Origin: an uncultured Candidatus Thioglobus sp.
GTDB lineage: Bacteria > Pseudomonadota > Gammaproteobacteria > PS1 > Pseudothioglobaceae
NCBI GenBank assembly: GCA_905618925.1
Contig: CAJQTG010000003.1
Span: 62,001 to 126,000, forward strand
Reading direction: 5' to 3'
Length of the DNA stretch: 64,000 nt
The notes under the pieces were generated by a model. The model was not told the DNA's origin, searched no databases, and saw nothing but the letters and a program-made list of their open reading frames with translations. Positions within the stretch are counted from its first letter, which is position 1. Every line of letters starts with the position of its first letter. Below are positions 18,976 to 28,103 of this stretch, in pieces. The position numbers and the translations under genes were made by a program.

Positions 18976-19898
18976 CTCCCATTCTCAATCCAATGCAAAT
19001 ATTCATCATTACGACCATGGACACAATCAAAATATAAAGATTGAAGTTTCGCAGTAATTAATCCGCGTGACCCTATTCCTATTTGTTTTCCATCTAAATC
19101 TCTTATCGGCGTTACCTCTGCAGCGGTCCCTGTAAAGAAGGCCTCATCAGCTGTATAAATGTCATCACAAGAAATTTTCTTTTCTACAATCTTATATTCC
19201 AAAGATTTTGCTAAAGTAAAGATAGTATCTCGAGTTATACCTGGTAAAGCGGAAGTTAAATGAGGTGTATAAATAACTTCATCTTTAATTACAAAAATAT
19301 TTTCACCACTTCCTTCAGAAACAAAGCCATCAACATCTAGCATTAAAGCTTCATCAAACCCATGATCTTGCGCCTCTTTAAGTGCCATCATTGAATTAAT
19401 ATAATTACCATTCATCTTAGCGCCGCTTAAAGAAGGATGGGCGAAATGCCTAATATATGAAGATGTTCGAATTCTAATGCCGTTTTTCATGTTATCTTCG
19501 CCTAAGTAAGATCCCCATTCCCAGGCAGCTATCATTACGTGTACCTTTAAATTATCAGCCCTTAAGCCCATGCCTTCTGAGCCATAAAAACACATTGGCC
19601 TAATGTAGGCAGAATTCAGGTTATTTTTTATAACAACTTCTCTTTGAGCTTGATTTAAAGTATCTGCATCAAAAGGAATGTCCATTCCAAGAATCCTAGC
19701 TGAATTAAATAAGCGCTCAGTATGCTTTTCAAGTTTAAATATTGCAGGCCCATCTGATGTTTCATAAGCTCGAACGCCTTCAAAAGCACCCATACCATAG
19801 TGTAAGGTATGCGTTAGGACATGAACTTTTGCTTCACGCCAATCAACCCATTTTCCATCCATCCAGATGAAACCATCTCTATCTTCCATTGTCATCAT
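18966..19898 (-). CDS. ilvE: Branched-chain amino acid aminotransferase
   Basis: A PLP fold-IV transaminase that interconverts Leu, Ile and Val with their 2-oxo acids. The PLP lysine is in SGAKMNGNYINSMMAL, the substrate loop is HYGMGAFEGVRAY, and GSGENIF and FFTGTAAEVTPIRD are family signatures. The length is 310 aa (E. coli IlvE 309). It opens a minus-strand run with the zf-CHCC gene (10-base overlap) and aroK. The start MMTMED offers two near ATGs; I keep the first. Confidence 0.95.
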   Translation of the reverse strand: MMTMEDRDGFIWMDGKWVDWREAKVHVLTHTLHYGMGAFEGVRAYETSDGPAIFKLEKHTERLFNSARILGMDIPFDADTLNQAQREVVIKNNLNSAYIRPMCFYGSEGMGLRADNLKVHVMIAAWEWGSYLGEDNMKNGIRIRTSSYIRHFAHPSLSGAKMNGNYINSMMALKEAQDHGFDEALMLDVDGFVSEGSGENIFVIKDEVIYTPHLTSALPGITRDTIFTLAKSLEYKIVEKKISCDDIYTADEAFFTGTAAEVTPIRDLDGKQIGIGSRGLITAKLQSLYFDCVHGRNDEYLHWIENGRCS

Positions 19899-20050
19899 AA
19901 AAACCTTAATTTTTAAAAATTAAACTATATATCTTTGATATTTATCACGAAATTATACCCAGCAATTTATGAAATTTTCAATATCTAATATATGTTAAAT
20001 CACTAGGTATAATTACTTCTGAAAACTTTTTCCCTTCTAGATTAAAAAAA

Positions 20051-21295
20051 ATGGAATTCAACTTATTTACATTTATTTTTTTATTTGCAATATTAACGTC
20101 TGTTTTAGCATTACTTTGGCTTAATTTTAGACAAGATAAAGCAATAAATAACTCCTTTAACGCTGTCCCAAAAGGCTTTAGTGACTCTATTAAACTTGAA
20201 GATCATCAAAAAGCTGGCAACTACACTAAGGCTAAGTTATTGTTAAATCATTTTGAAATTATTTTTTCAACTGTTGTACTTCTTATTTGGACGCTTGGTG
20301 GAGCTATGAATTCACTTGACTCTTATTGGAGTCAAAGAATTTTAGATCCTGTTTTAATGGGAACAGTTTTTATTCTCAGCATTATGTTAATTGCAAGCCT
20401 CATTGACCTCCCTTTCAGCATCTATCGTACCTTTGTTCTTGAGCAAAAATTTGGCTTTAATCGCATGACTATTCAAACTTTTATAGTAGATCTATTTAAA
20501 GAGATTTTATTAACTTTAATTTTAATGCTTCCTCTTATCTATGCAATCCTACATCTTATGAATATTGAAACTATTGGTAATTATTGGTGGGTTTATGTTT
20601 GGGTAATCATTAGCCTCTTTACACTAATCATGATGTGGGTTTATCCATCTTATATAGCGCCAATTTTTAATAAATTTAATCTGCTGGATAATGAAAGCCT
20701 TAAAAGAAGAATTACAAGCCTACTTAGCCGAACAGGTTTTGGTAGTGATGGTATCTACGTTATGGACGGCTCCAAAAGGTCTTCTCATGGTAACGCGTAC
20801 TTTACAGGGATTGGTAAAAATAAAAGAATAGTGTTCTTTGACACTCTCCTCAAAGGAATGGAGGATAAAGAAATTGAAGCTATCTTAGCTCATGAGCTTG
20901 GACATTTTCATCATAAGCATACTCAAAAAAGAATGATTAGCTCTTTTATATTTAGTTTTATTAGCCTAGCCTTATTAGGTTACCTAATAAATCAAACTTG
21001 GTTTTATAATGGACTTGGAATATCTGAGCCATCATCACATACTGCGATTGTACTCTTCAGTTTAGCGCTTCCAGTCTTTAGTTTTTTTATAACGCCTTTC
21101 AGTAACCTGGCATCAAGAAAACATGAATTCCAAGCTGATGCTTTCGCAGCGAGTCATACGGATGCTAATGATTTAATTTCTTCACTGATTAAACTTTATA
21201 AAGAAAATTCATCATCATTATCTCCAGATAAATATTACTCAGCCTTTCATGACTCACATCCAAGCGCAGTTCTCAGAATTGAGCGGTTACAATAA
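20051..21295 (+). CDS. M48 family zinc metallopeptidase (Ste24-like)
   Basis: A 414-aa integral-membrane protease with several transmembrane segments and the zinc motif HELGH in LAHELGHFHHKH, near residue 280. The third ligand is supplied by the downstream EFQADAFAA. The overall layout matches Ste24/CAAX-protease-type M48 enzymes (M48A) rather than the shorter HtpX. In bacteria these act in membrane-protein quality control, and the substrate here is unknown. It is followed 15 bases later by rsgA on the same strand. Confidence 0.9.
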   Translation: MEFNLFTFIFLFAILTSVLALLWLNFRQDKAINNSFNAVPKGFSDSIKLEDHQKAGNYTKAKLLLNHFEIIFSTVVLLIWTLGGAMNSLDSYWSQRILDPVLMGTVFILSIMLIASLIDLPFSIYRTFVLEQKFGFNRMTIQTFIVDLFKEILLTLILMLPLIYAILHLMNIETIGNYWWVYVWVIISLFTLIMMWVYPSYIAPIFNKFNLLDNESLKRRITSLLSRTGFGSDGIYVMDGSKRSSHGNAYFTGIGKNKRIVFFDTLLKGMEDKEIEAILAHELGHFHHKHTQKRMISSFIFSFISLALLGYLINQTWFYNGLGISEPSSHTAIVLFSLALPVFSFFITPFSNLASRKHEFQADAFAASHTDANDLISSLIKLYKENSSSLSPDKYYSAFHDSHPSAVLRIERLQ

Positions 21296-21310
21296 CAGAT
21301 TGCTCATTTA

Positions 21311-22273
21311 GTGGCCCTTACCAGAAGACAACAGTGGCGAATTGATAAGGTTCAATCTGAAAAAATTGCTCGTGCAAATAAAGTCTCCATTAAAGCTGAA
21401 TCCGATATAGAAAATAGTGAAATTGAGCATAAAGGCCTAGTTATTACAAGATATGGTCAGCGCCAGCTTGTTGAGCTTGATAATGGTGAAGTTTTTCAGT
21501 CAGTGAGTCGTCAGAATATTGGATTTTCAGTCGCGGGAGATCAAGTTCTGCTTCAGACAACGAAAGAAGGTGAGGGAATAGTAACAGCAATATTTCCAAG
21601 GAAAACAGAACTAAAAAGGCAGGATCGCCTAATAGCAGCAAATATTGATCAATTATGGCTTATTGTAGCTATTGAGCCTCACTATCAGTTTGAACTTATT
21701 GATCGTTACCTTGTCATCGCAGAAGACTCCAACTTGCCAATTAATATTGTTGTTAACAAAATTGAGCTTTCAAAAAATAGTGAGCTACTAGAAAATGACT
21801 TCTTACACTATAAAGAGCTTGGATATGATGTTCACTTTCTAAGTGTAAAGAACGAAACGAATTTGAAAGAATTTAAAGAAAAACTTGTTAATAAATCGCA
21901 CATTTTTCTTGGTCAATCTGGCGTTGGAAAATCATCGCTCATTAATTCACTTATCCCAGATTTAGAGCTTAGGGTCAATGAAATTTCAAGTAAGAGTAAG
22001 CTTGGAAAACATACCACAACAAATACTACTATTTATCACATTCCTAGTGGTGGTGATTTAATTGATTCACCAGGAATAAGAGAATTTCAATTAGACAACC
22101 TTTCTGAAAAACAAATAGTTAATGGATTTAGAGAATTTAAATCACTCGCTGGAGAGTGCAGGTTTAGAAATTGTCACCACATTAATGAGCCTGGATGTGT
22201 TGTTAAAGATGCTGTTGAATTAGGAGTCATAAATTCTAATCGTTACGAAAGCTATCTTAACATCCTTCCTTAA
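21311..22273 (+). CDS. rsgA: Ribosome small-subunit GTPase RsgA
   Basis: A circularly permuted GTPase that checks late 30S maturation. The order of motifs is G4 NKIE (about residue 149), then G1 GQSGVGKSS (about residue 201), then G3 DSPGIRE, with a C-terminal zinc site (CRFRNCHHINEPGC). An OB-fold precedes the GTPase. The start is GTG, giving the canonical N-terminus MALTRRQQWRI; a weak ribosome binding site is present. The 3' end overlaps the convergent methyltransferase stop by four bases. Confidence 0.95.
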   Translation: MALTRRQQWRIDKVQSEKIARANKVSIKAESDIENSEIEHKGLVITRYGQRQLVELDNGEVFQSVSRQNIGFSVAGDQVLLQTTKEGEGIVTAIFPRKTELKRQDRLIAANIDQLWLIVAIEPHYQFELIDRYLVIAEDSNLPINIVVNKIELSKNSELLENDFLHYKELGYDVHFLSVKNETNLKEFKEKLVNKSHIFLGQSGVGKSSLINSLIPDLELRVNEISSKSKLGKHTTTNTTIYHIPSGGDLIDSPGIREFQLDNLSEKQIVNGFREFKSLAGECRFRNCHHINEPGCVVKDAVELGVINSNRYESYLNILP

Positions 22274-22917
22274 ATGTTTTTTTGGAAAAAAACTACCCTC
22301 TCTGAAATAAAACAAACCTCAATATTCAAATAGTTTGCTAAGAAATTTAGAGACTTCTCAGTAAAAAAACCTATATGAGATGGGTCATTCTTGTAATACC
22401 AAGTGCTAAAGTCAATTTGAGGCCCTAATATCTGAGTCATTATAGCAAGGTGGCCTTGATTATTAAGCATCTCGATAAGCCTGCTTATCTCTGACATAGG
22501 CTCACTCAAATGCTCTACTACCTCAGTTGCAGTAATGAAGTCATATTTTTTCTCAAATACAGAATCATTATTGGCATAAAACTTGTCATAAAGGTCCATA
22601 GAGTGTCCACATTCTTCAAGCATAAGTGAGAGTGTTGGACCGGGTCCTGAGCCAAAATCAAGACCATTTGATTTTTCTGAAATTTTTTCTAAAAGAGGCA
22701 CTAATAGCTGGGATAAAAAGTGGCGATAACGGTGGTCATGAGGATCATTGTTATGCGTATCATATCTAGATTTTTCTTCTACTTCTGAAAGGTGATACGC
22801 TCTTGGAACAAAAACAAAATCGCAACTTAAACAGCGTAGATATTCTCGAGACTTATCTTTATAGAATTTAGAGCTATTAGTTGACTTGCAAATCGGACAA
22901 GTAATTCTACTAATCAC
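22270..22917 (-). CDS. Class I SAM-dependent methyltransferase with N-terminal zinc ribbon
   Basis: A 215-aa protein starting with a CPIC...CLSC zinc-ribbon-like pair (residues about 7-34) followed by a Rossmann methyltransferase core: LDFGSGPGPT as the SAM motif and TATEVVEHLSEP as the acidic/post-II region. It resembles Methyltransf_23 proteins. The substrate is unknown. It is convergent with rsgA and upstream of slyD in position, but both flanking minus genes have their own spacing, so it may be a separate unit. Confidence 0.82.
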   Translation of the reverse strand: MISRITCPICKSTNSSKFYKDKSREYLRCLSCDFVFVPRAYHLSEVEEKSRYDTHNNDPHDHRYRHFLSQLLVPLLEKISEKSNGLDFGSGPGPTLSLMLEECGHSMDLYDKFYANNDSVFEKKYDFITATEVVEHLSEPMSEISRLIEMLNNQGHLAIMTQILGPQIDFSTWYYKNDPSHIGFFTEKSLNFLANYLNIEVCFISERVVFFQKNI

Positions 22918-22943
22918 TATAGTCCACTAATAATCATATATGT

Positions 22944-23429
22944 TTAGTGAGAGTGTCCACCAGCAGAGTGGGCATGTCCATGAGAAACCTCCTCTTCTAG
23001 AGCATCCCTAATATCTTCTATAGAAACTGAAAAGTGAAGAGTTTCGCCAGCCAAAGGATGGTTTGCATCAACTGTGATCTTTTCGTCGTCAAGTTTAATA
23101 ACCGTTACAACAAATGGGTTTCCATCTTGGTCTTGAGATTGGAGCTGCATTCCAATTGTTACTTCATCGATTCCTTGTAAGGCAGTCCTTGGAATTTCTT
23201 GAATTGCATCATCCATTTTAAGGCCATATCCTTGTTCAGGCTCAATAGAAACCTTAACCTTGTCGCCTTTTTTTGAACCCTCAAGTGCTGTCTCTAATCC
23301 TGGAATTATATTTCCATGGCCCTGTAAAAAGTCCATAGTTTCTTTACCTTCAGACGAATCAATAACGTCTCCTGCATCATTTTTAAGCGTGTAATGCATT
23401 GAAACGACTTTATCTTTAGTTACCTTCAT
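22944..23429 (-). CDS. slyD: FKBP-type peptidyl-prolyl isomerase SlyD
   Basis: A 161-aa cytoplasmic prolyl isomerase/chaperone with the FKBP and inserted-flap layout of SlyD (YTLKNDAGDVIDSS, DFLQGHGNIIPGLE, HPLAGETLHF). The C-terminus is a short histidine-rich tail (HGHAHSAGGHSH), shorter than the E. coli metal tail but still able to bind nickel or other metals by analogy. No hydrogenase or urease genes are in the window. A terminator lies upstream, separating it from the TIGR01777 gene. Confidence 0.94.
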   Translation of the reverse strand: MKVTKDKVVSMHYTLKNDAGDVIDSSEGKETMDFLQGHGNIIPGLETALEGSKKGDKVKVSIEPEQGYGLKMDDAIQEIPRTALQGIDEVTIGMQLQSQDQDGNPFVVTVIKLDDEKITVDANHPLAGETLHFSVSIEDIRDALEEEVSHGHAHSAGGHSH

Positions 23430-23450
23430 ATCTTCTCCAAAATTTAATAC

Positions 23451-23480
23451 AAAAAAAAGACCCTCCGAGATGGAAAGTCT
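23451..23480 (-). terminator. Rho-independent terminator downstream of the TIGR01777 gene
   Basis: On the minus strand a 9-bp stem (AGACTTTCC with GGAGGGTCT, two G-T pairs) and five-base loop are followed by eight T residues. It closes the hemH/TIGR01777 transcript before slyD. Confidence 0.8.
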
Positions 23481-23569
23481 AGAAATACTTCTTAGTTACA
23501 GAGTGAATCTCAATATTATATTTTACCATATGCCAAAACGTCTTCAGGCCTAAGGATTAAAAAATCTTG

Positions 23570-24412
23570 TTAGATAAGATCATTCATAGCGCTTTTAATA
23601 TCTGGGTAATCAAAAATGAAACCCTCTAAAAGTAGTTTTTTTGGAATGACGGATATACTCTCTGTAAGTATTTGCGAGCCACTTCCAAAAAGTAGCTTTA
23701 ACTGCCACTCCCAAAGAGGAATAAAAAATGGTCTCTTTAAAGAATTTGCAAGGGCCCTTCCAAACACTTTTTGTGGAATAGGCTCTGGCGCAGTAATGTT
23801 GTATATTCCCGTAGCTTTAGGATTGTTAATAATAAAATCAACTGATCTAACAAGATCGTTTATGTGAATCCAAGAAAAACACTGATTTCCACTGGCAATT
23901 GGGCCGCCTAGGCCAAAAAAATAAGGCCAATAAAGCTTCATAAAGGCGCCTCCACTTCTAGAAAGAACAACTCCAAATCTTAAAATTATGATGTCCTTTG
24001 AGATAGATTTTGCAGCACTTTCCCACGCTACAGAAAGCTCAGTAAGATAACCTTCGCCTTTTTTATCAGTTTCAGAGCAAGGATTACCACAGTCTGACTC
24101 AGGGTAAAAACTAACGCCTGAAGCGCATAAAACCCTGGGCTTAATAGTCATCATGCTTATTGCTTCTGAGAGCATTTGAGTTGTATCAACCCTACTTTCC
24201 CATACTTCTTTTAGATGCTTCTTAGTCCATCGCTTTGCAATAGTTGAACCAGATAATTGAATAACAAGATCACTCTCATTTAATATTGATAACAAAACAT
24301 CTATAGATTTAAAGGCATTTCTATCTAAGCATTGAACCTCATGACTGATTGAAAGATTTTTAGAAAGTGCCTTCCCAATCAATCCTGAGCCGCCAAAGAT
24401 AATAATCTTCAC
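23570..24412 (-). CDS. TIGR01777 family NAD-dependent epimerase-like protein
   Basis: A 280-aa extended short-chain dehydrogenase/epimerase of the YfcH/TIGR01777 family. The nucleotide-binding start is IIIFGGSGLIGKALS, and the family's VLCASGVSFYP and FSWIHINDLVRSVDFI segments are present, with the C-terminal DUF1731-like end. The enzymatic activity is not known. It begins four bases after the hemH stop and ends before a terminator, so it forms an operon with hemH. Confidence 0.88.
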   Translation of the reverse strand: MKIIIFGGSGLIGKALSKNLSISHEVQCLDRNAFKSIDVLLSILNESDLVIQLSGSTIAKRWTKKHLKEVWESRVDTTQMLSEAISMMTIKPRVLCASGVSFYPESDCGNPCSETDKKGEGYLTELSVAWESAAKSISKDIIILRFGVVLSRSGGAFMKLYWPYFFGLGGPIASGNQCFSWIHINDLVRSVDFIINNPKATGIYNITAPEPIPQKVFGRALANSLKRPFFIPLWEWQLKLLFGSGSQILTESISVIPKKLLLEGFIFDYPDIKSAMNDLI

Positions 24413-24416
24413 TTTA

Positions 24417-25448
24417 TTACATCCACCCTACTGCATTTTTTAGTAAAAGCTGTGTTAGAAATTTGATATGGTCTTTTCTGTCATTAAGCGCAGGGATATA
24501 GCCAAATTTTTCACCACCCGATTCCATAAAATAATCATGATTTTCCTCACTAATCTCTTCAATGGTCTCAAGACAATCTGCAGAAAAACCTGGGCAGATA
24601 ACTTGGACATTTTTCACCCCTTTGCCTGGAAGTGCTTTCAATGTTTTATCTGTATATTCCTTCATCCATTCTCCAGCTCCAAGTCTAGATTGGAACGTCA
24701 TAGTATATTCGTCAGGCTTTAAATCTAACATAGAGGCCAAAAGAAACGTGGTTTTGCAGCATTGACATGGGTAATTATCTCCCTTATCAAAGTAGCGCTT
24801 TGGTATTCCGTGGTAAGACATAAGAAGCAGATCAGGCTTACCATGTATAGCTTGGTATTCCTTAACGCTATTGGCTAAAGCCTCGATATATAAATCTTCT
24901 TTGTTATAACTACTAATAAACCTTAAATCAGGAACATTTCGCCAATTCATAAACTCTCTAGCAGCTGCATCAAATACTGAGCCAGTTGATGCTCCCGCGT
25001 ATTGAGGATATAGAGGCAAAATAATGATATTTTTGCATCCTTGTGCCTCAAGCTCATCAAGTGCAGAGCTCATTGATGGATTACCATAGCTCATACCTAA
25101 AGACACAACAAACTTTCCAGGCGCATTTTTTTCAAGCTCTATTGCTATTGCATTTTTTTGTTTTTTTGCAATTGATAGAAGTGGTGACCCTTCACCATGT
25201 GTATCCCAGACAGTTTGATAGGCCTTCGCTGATTTTTTTGGCCTTATGTTGAGAATTACTCCATTCAGTATAATTTTCCAAATCCAGCTAGGTGGGGGAG
25301 GCTCGATAACCCTAGTGTCTGATAAAAACTGCCTTAAATAGGGCTTAACCGCCTTCTTCGTAGGCGCATCAGGAGTTCCCAAATTAGACAAAAGAATTCC
25401 AATTTTTGCGTCACTTACAGATTCGTGTATTGAAGTACATTGGTACAA
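24417..25448 (-). CDS. hemH: Ferrochelatase
   Basis: Inserts Fe2+ into protoporphyrin IX, the last step of protoheme synthesis. ILLSNLGTPDAPT opens the fold, and SYHGIPKRYFDKGDNYPCQC contains the metal-binding histidine. VICPGFSADCLETIEEI carries the conserved glutamates. At 343 aa it is of usual gammaproteobacterial length. CQCC and further cysteines could hold a [2Fe-2S] cluster as in some ferrochelatases, but that is not certain here. It heads a two-gene minus operon with the TIGR01777 gene. Confidence 0.96.
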   Translation of the reverse strand: MYQCTSIHESVSDAKIGILLSNLGTPDAPTKKAVKPYLRQFLSDTRVIEPPPPSWIWKIILNGVILNIRPKKSAKAYQTVWDTHGEGSPLLSIAKKQKNAIAIELEKNAPGKFVVSLGMSYGNPSMSSALDELEAQGCKNIIILPLYPQYAGASTGSVFDAAAREFMNWRNVPDLRFISSYNKEDLYIEALANSVKEYQAIHGKPDLLLMSYHGIPKRYFDKGDNYPCQCCKTTFLLASMLDLKPDEYTMTFQSRLGAGEWMKEYTDKTLKALPGKGVKNVQVICPGFSADCLETIEEISEENHDYFMESGGEKFGYIPALNDRKDHIKFLTQLLLKNAVGWM

Positions 25449-25577
25449 AATAGTCTCTCAAGTTTAATTTTTCAAGGTGATAAGATACCCTATAAAGTGC
25501 CTTTCACTGTAAAACATGTTATCTGTATCTATTGTAGTTATTTACTCATTCTCACTTACATTGTTATATAAATAAAT

Positions 25578-25946
25578 ATGCATATATTGTTATTAGTAGC
25601 TCATGGCAGCAGAAGAGAAGAGTCAAATGTTGAGATTGAATCTTTATCTGAAAAAATTTCAAAATTTGAATCAAAAGAATTTGATAAAGTAATGTCTGCT
25701 TTTCTTGAGTTCGCCTCACCTTCTATTCCAGAAGCAATTAAAGAGTGTGCTGAAGTTGGCGCAACTAAAGTAACAATATTGCCTTATTTCCTATCTGCTG
25801 GGGTCCACATAACAAGAGATATACCTAATGAGATTACTGAAGCCTCTAAAGGGAATCCAGGTCTAGAAATTAAAGTGGCAAATTACTTTGGGTCTAGAGA
25901 TGAAATTGCACAGATTCTTCATAAAACGGCTCTAGACATAAAATAA
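25578..25946 (+). CDS. Small CbiX/SirB-type sirohydrochlorin chelatase
   Basis: A 122-aa single-domain class II chelatase. The N-terminal LLVAHGSRREESN carries the first active-site histidine and the later SAGVHITRDIP the second. Family members insert iron or cobalt into sirohydrochlorin. The short form works as a dimer (CbiX-S) or as half of a two-domain SirB. With hemH immediately opposite it sits in a tetrapyrrole corner, and siroheme or cobalamin supply is the likely role. The metal cannot be assigned from sequence. Confidence 0.85.
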   Translation: MHILLLVAHGSRREESNVEIESLSEKISKFESKEFDKVMSAFLEFASPSIPEAIKECAEVGATKVTILPYFLSAGVHITRDIPNEITEASKGNPGLEIKVANYFGSRDEIAQILHKTALDIK

Positions 25947-25952
25947 AGATCT

Positions 25953-26891
25953 TTACTTGTTTAGCTGGTAAGTACTTCCAATTAGGCCCATATTTTCTTT
26001 TTTTGATATAAAAATAGGGATATCAGTCATATAATATTTCAATCGACCCTTGTCCTCAAAGCTTTCCAAGAATTCACTATTAATAAAGAAATCTAAAAAA
26101 TTTCGTACAAGATCACTTGTAATATAAATCCCTCCCAAACAGCCATTTGTTAATGCAATACTTCCAGTTACTGAGCCAAATATTTGACAAAATAAGTGAA
26201 GTGATTTTTCAGACATTAAGTCTGGGTTTGCTTTTATTGCGGCAGAAGTTATCTCTGAAGGCGAATGAAATAAGACTTCTTTTCCATTAATTTGGCATAG
26301 GGCTTTATATAAATTAACAATACCTGGCCCAGATAAAATTCTTTCAACAGCAACATGTCCAAATTGTTTATGTAATAGAGTCCAAATTTCAATTTCCAAG
26401 CTAGAGTTTGGGGCAAAGTCTGAGTGTCCACCTTGCGCTGGTAGAGGAACCCATCCACTTGATGAATATATTAAGCCACACGTTCCTAAGCCAGTTCCAG
26501 GACCAATAACTAACCGGACTCTTTCAGGCTGAATTACTCCTTTATTAACAACAAAAATATCATTATTATTAAGCGTAGTAGTAGCAAGGGCTTGCGCAGA
26601 AAAATCATTAATCCAATTAACTTGAATATCATTTAATGCTGAAGAGACATTGGCCTTATTAATTACCCAGTCATTATTTGCTGGCTTAAAGACGTCTAAG
26701 TGGGTTGTTCCTGCAGAGGCTATACATGCAGAAATAATTTCAACACTATCAATAGAGGACAGATATGATTTAATTGCCTCTTGAACAGTTTCAAACTTTG
26801 TACACTGAAGCGTTTTTATACTTATTAATTCTGACTCGCCTGGAACTAGAAGAGCAAATCTTGCGTTTGTTCCGCCTATGTCTCCAACCAA
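25953..26891 (-). CDS. glk: Glucokinase
   Basis: Phosphorylates glucose with ATP. VGDIGGTNARFALL is the phosphate-binding loop, WINDFSAQALA carries the catalytic aspartate, and VIGPGTGLGTCG is the ATP-binding glycine motif, all of the ROK-independent bacterial Glk family. The length is about 312 aa (E. coli 321). The start is uncertain. The listed frame uses TTG directly before VGDIGG, and no ATG lies between it and the upstream in-frame stop; AUU or AUA codons a few residues earlier, better spaced from an AGG, are alternatives. It is the last gene of the gnd-zwf-pgl-cupin-glk series. Confidence 0.92.
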   Translation of the reverse strand: MVGDIGGTNARFALLVPGESELISIKTLQCTKFETVQEAIKSYLSSIDSVEIISACIASAGTTHLDVFKPANNDWVINKANVSSALNDIQVNWINDFSAQALATTTLNNNDIFVVNKGVIQPERVRLVIGPGTGLGTCGLIYSSSGWVPLPAQGGHSDFAPNSSLEIEIWTLLHKQFGHVAVERILSGPGIVNLYKALCQINGKEVLFHSPSEITSAAIKANPDLMSEKSLHLFCQIFGSVTGSIALTNGCLGGIYITSDLVRNFLDFFINSEFLESFEDKGRLKYYMTDIPIFISKKENMGLIGSTYQLNK

Positions 26892-26933
26892 ATTATAAGA
26901 ATGCCTACTAATGATTAAATCATCCTAAAATAG

Positions 26934-27269
26934 TTAGTTTTTATATACATTTTTTCGTTCACCATCAAATATACAAACCATATATAAATCTATATTGCCA
27001 GTATTATGAACTCGATGAAAAACGCCATCCTCAATCAGTACCATATCGCCACCTTCAATTAGTATAGTCTTGTCATCAAGATCCATTTTTCCACTTCCAC
27101 TCATAATCAAATAAACTTCTTCTTTTCCAGCATGATTATGGCCTTTTGTTGATTTACCAACATGCAGAGTTGTTGAGCTAATGACAAAGTTTTTAAGCGA
27201 AGTATTATCTTTAAGAATATACGTTTCATTATCTTTAACTACTTCACCATCTATATTATTTATTTTCAT
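26934..27269 (-). CDS. Small cupin-domain protein
   Basis: A 111-aa single cupin. Metal-site residues occur in HNHAGKEEVYLIMSG (motif 1) and DGVFHRVHNTGN (motif 2). It resembles small mannose-6-phosphate-isomerase-like cupins but is too short for a full type II isomerase. Its position between pgl and glk in a sugar-oxidation operon suggests a sugar or sugar-phosphate ligand, perhaps an epimerase or isomerase; this is inference. There is a 99-base gap to pgl and 42 bases to glk. Confidence 0.8.
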   Translation of the reverse strand: MKINNIDGEVVKDNETYILKDNTSLKNFVISSTTLHVGKSTKGHNHAGKEEVYLIMSGSGKMDLDDKTILIEGGDMVLIEDGVFHRVHNTGNIDLYMVCIFDGERKNVYKN

Positions 27270-27368
27270 AGAAATAACTTAAATTTAATAAACTTTTAAA
27301 GGGTAGTATTATCCATAGCTTTTTTTAAACAAAACCATTTTTAATCAGAAAGCCAAAAATTTAATACT

Positions 27369-28103
27369 CTAAGGGCTCCAGTAGATATTAAGTCCGTTTT
27401 CTAAAAAAGTATAGATCGGCATTCTGCTTGAATCTTTATACTCCATTGCACTTTCTAGAGTGTGGAGCTTACTGGAGCCATTCAGATGTAGAAAGACATT
27501 TTTGGCATCAATAATTACTCTTGCAGTAAGGCTTAAGCGCTGATAAGGCGCAGTTTTTGGAGAAGTCGATATTAAATAGTTTAAATTATTTAGATCCATC
27601 GCATCAGGAAGCTCATCCGAGCAAGGAAAAAGAGATGCAGTATGTCCATCAGAGCCCATACCTAAAACAACAACATCAAAAGGAAGCGTAATTTTTCTTA
27701 ACATTTCTTCACTAATTTTTTGGCCCTCTTTAGCTGTTTTAGAGTCATTTTTTAGCGGAATAAAATTGACCTTAGCCGCCTTATTTTTTATGAGATGGGT
27801 TCTGACAAGTAATTCATTGCTATCAGAATTCTTAGCGTCAACCCATCGATCATCAACTAGTGTTAAATCTATCTTTGTCCAATCTATACTCAACAACGAA
27901 AACTCTTTAAAAAGTGGTACAGGAGTGCTTCCTCCAGAAACAGCCATACTTGCATGGCCTCTTTTTCTGATTGCTTCAGTTAAAATTTCACCAATACTTT
28001 GACATAAATCGGAAGCCAAAGATTCACTATTGTTGGCACTATAGAAGCCAACAGAGTCTGGCAAATAATGAGTTTTACTACTCCTCATGCCAATTATGTC
28101 CAT
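27369..28103 (-). CDS. pgl: 6-phosphogluconolactonase
   Basis: Hydrolyses 6-phosphoglucono-lactone to 6-phosphogluconate, between Zwf and Gnd. It belongs to the NagB/DevB fold: MAVSGGSTPVPLF binds phosphate, and DDRWVDAKNSDSNELLVRTHL and GMGSDGHTASLFP are the family signatures. Its length is 244 aa. The listed ATG overlaps zwf by 26 bases; a second ATG five codons later (28088) would overlap by 11 and may be the real start. Either way translation is coupled to zwf. Confidence 0.94.
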   Translation of the reverse strand: MDIIGMRSSKTHYLPDSVGFYSANNSESLASDLCQSIGEILTEAIRKRGHASMAVSGGSTPVPLFKEFSLLSIDWTKIDLTLVDDRWVDAKNSDSNELLVRTHLIKNKAAKVNFIPLKNDSKTAKEGQKISEEMLRKITLPFDVVVLGMGSDGHTASLFPCSDELPDAMDLNNLNYLISTSPKTAPYQRLSLTARVIIDAKNVFLHLNGSSKLHTLESAMEYKDSSRMPIYTFLENGLNIYWSP

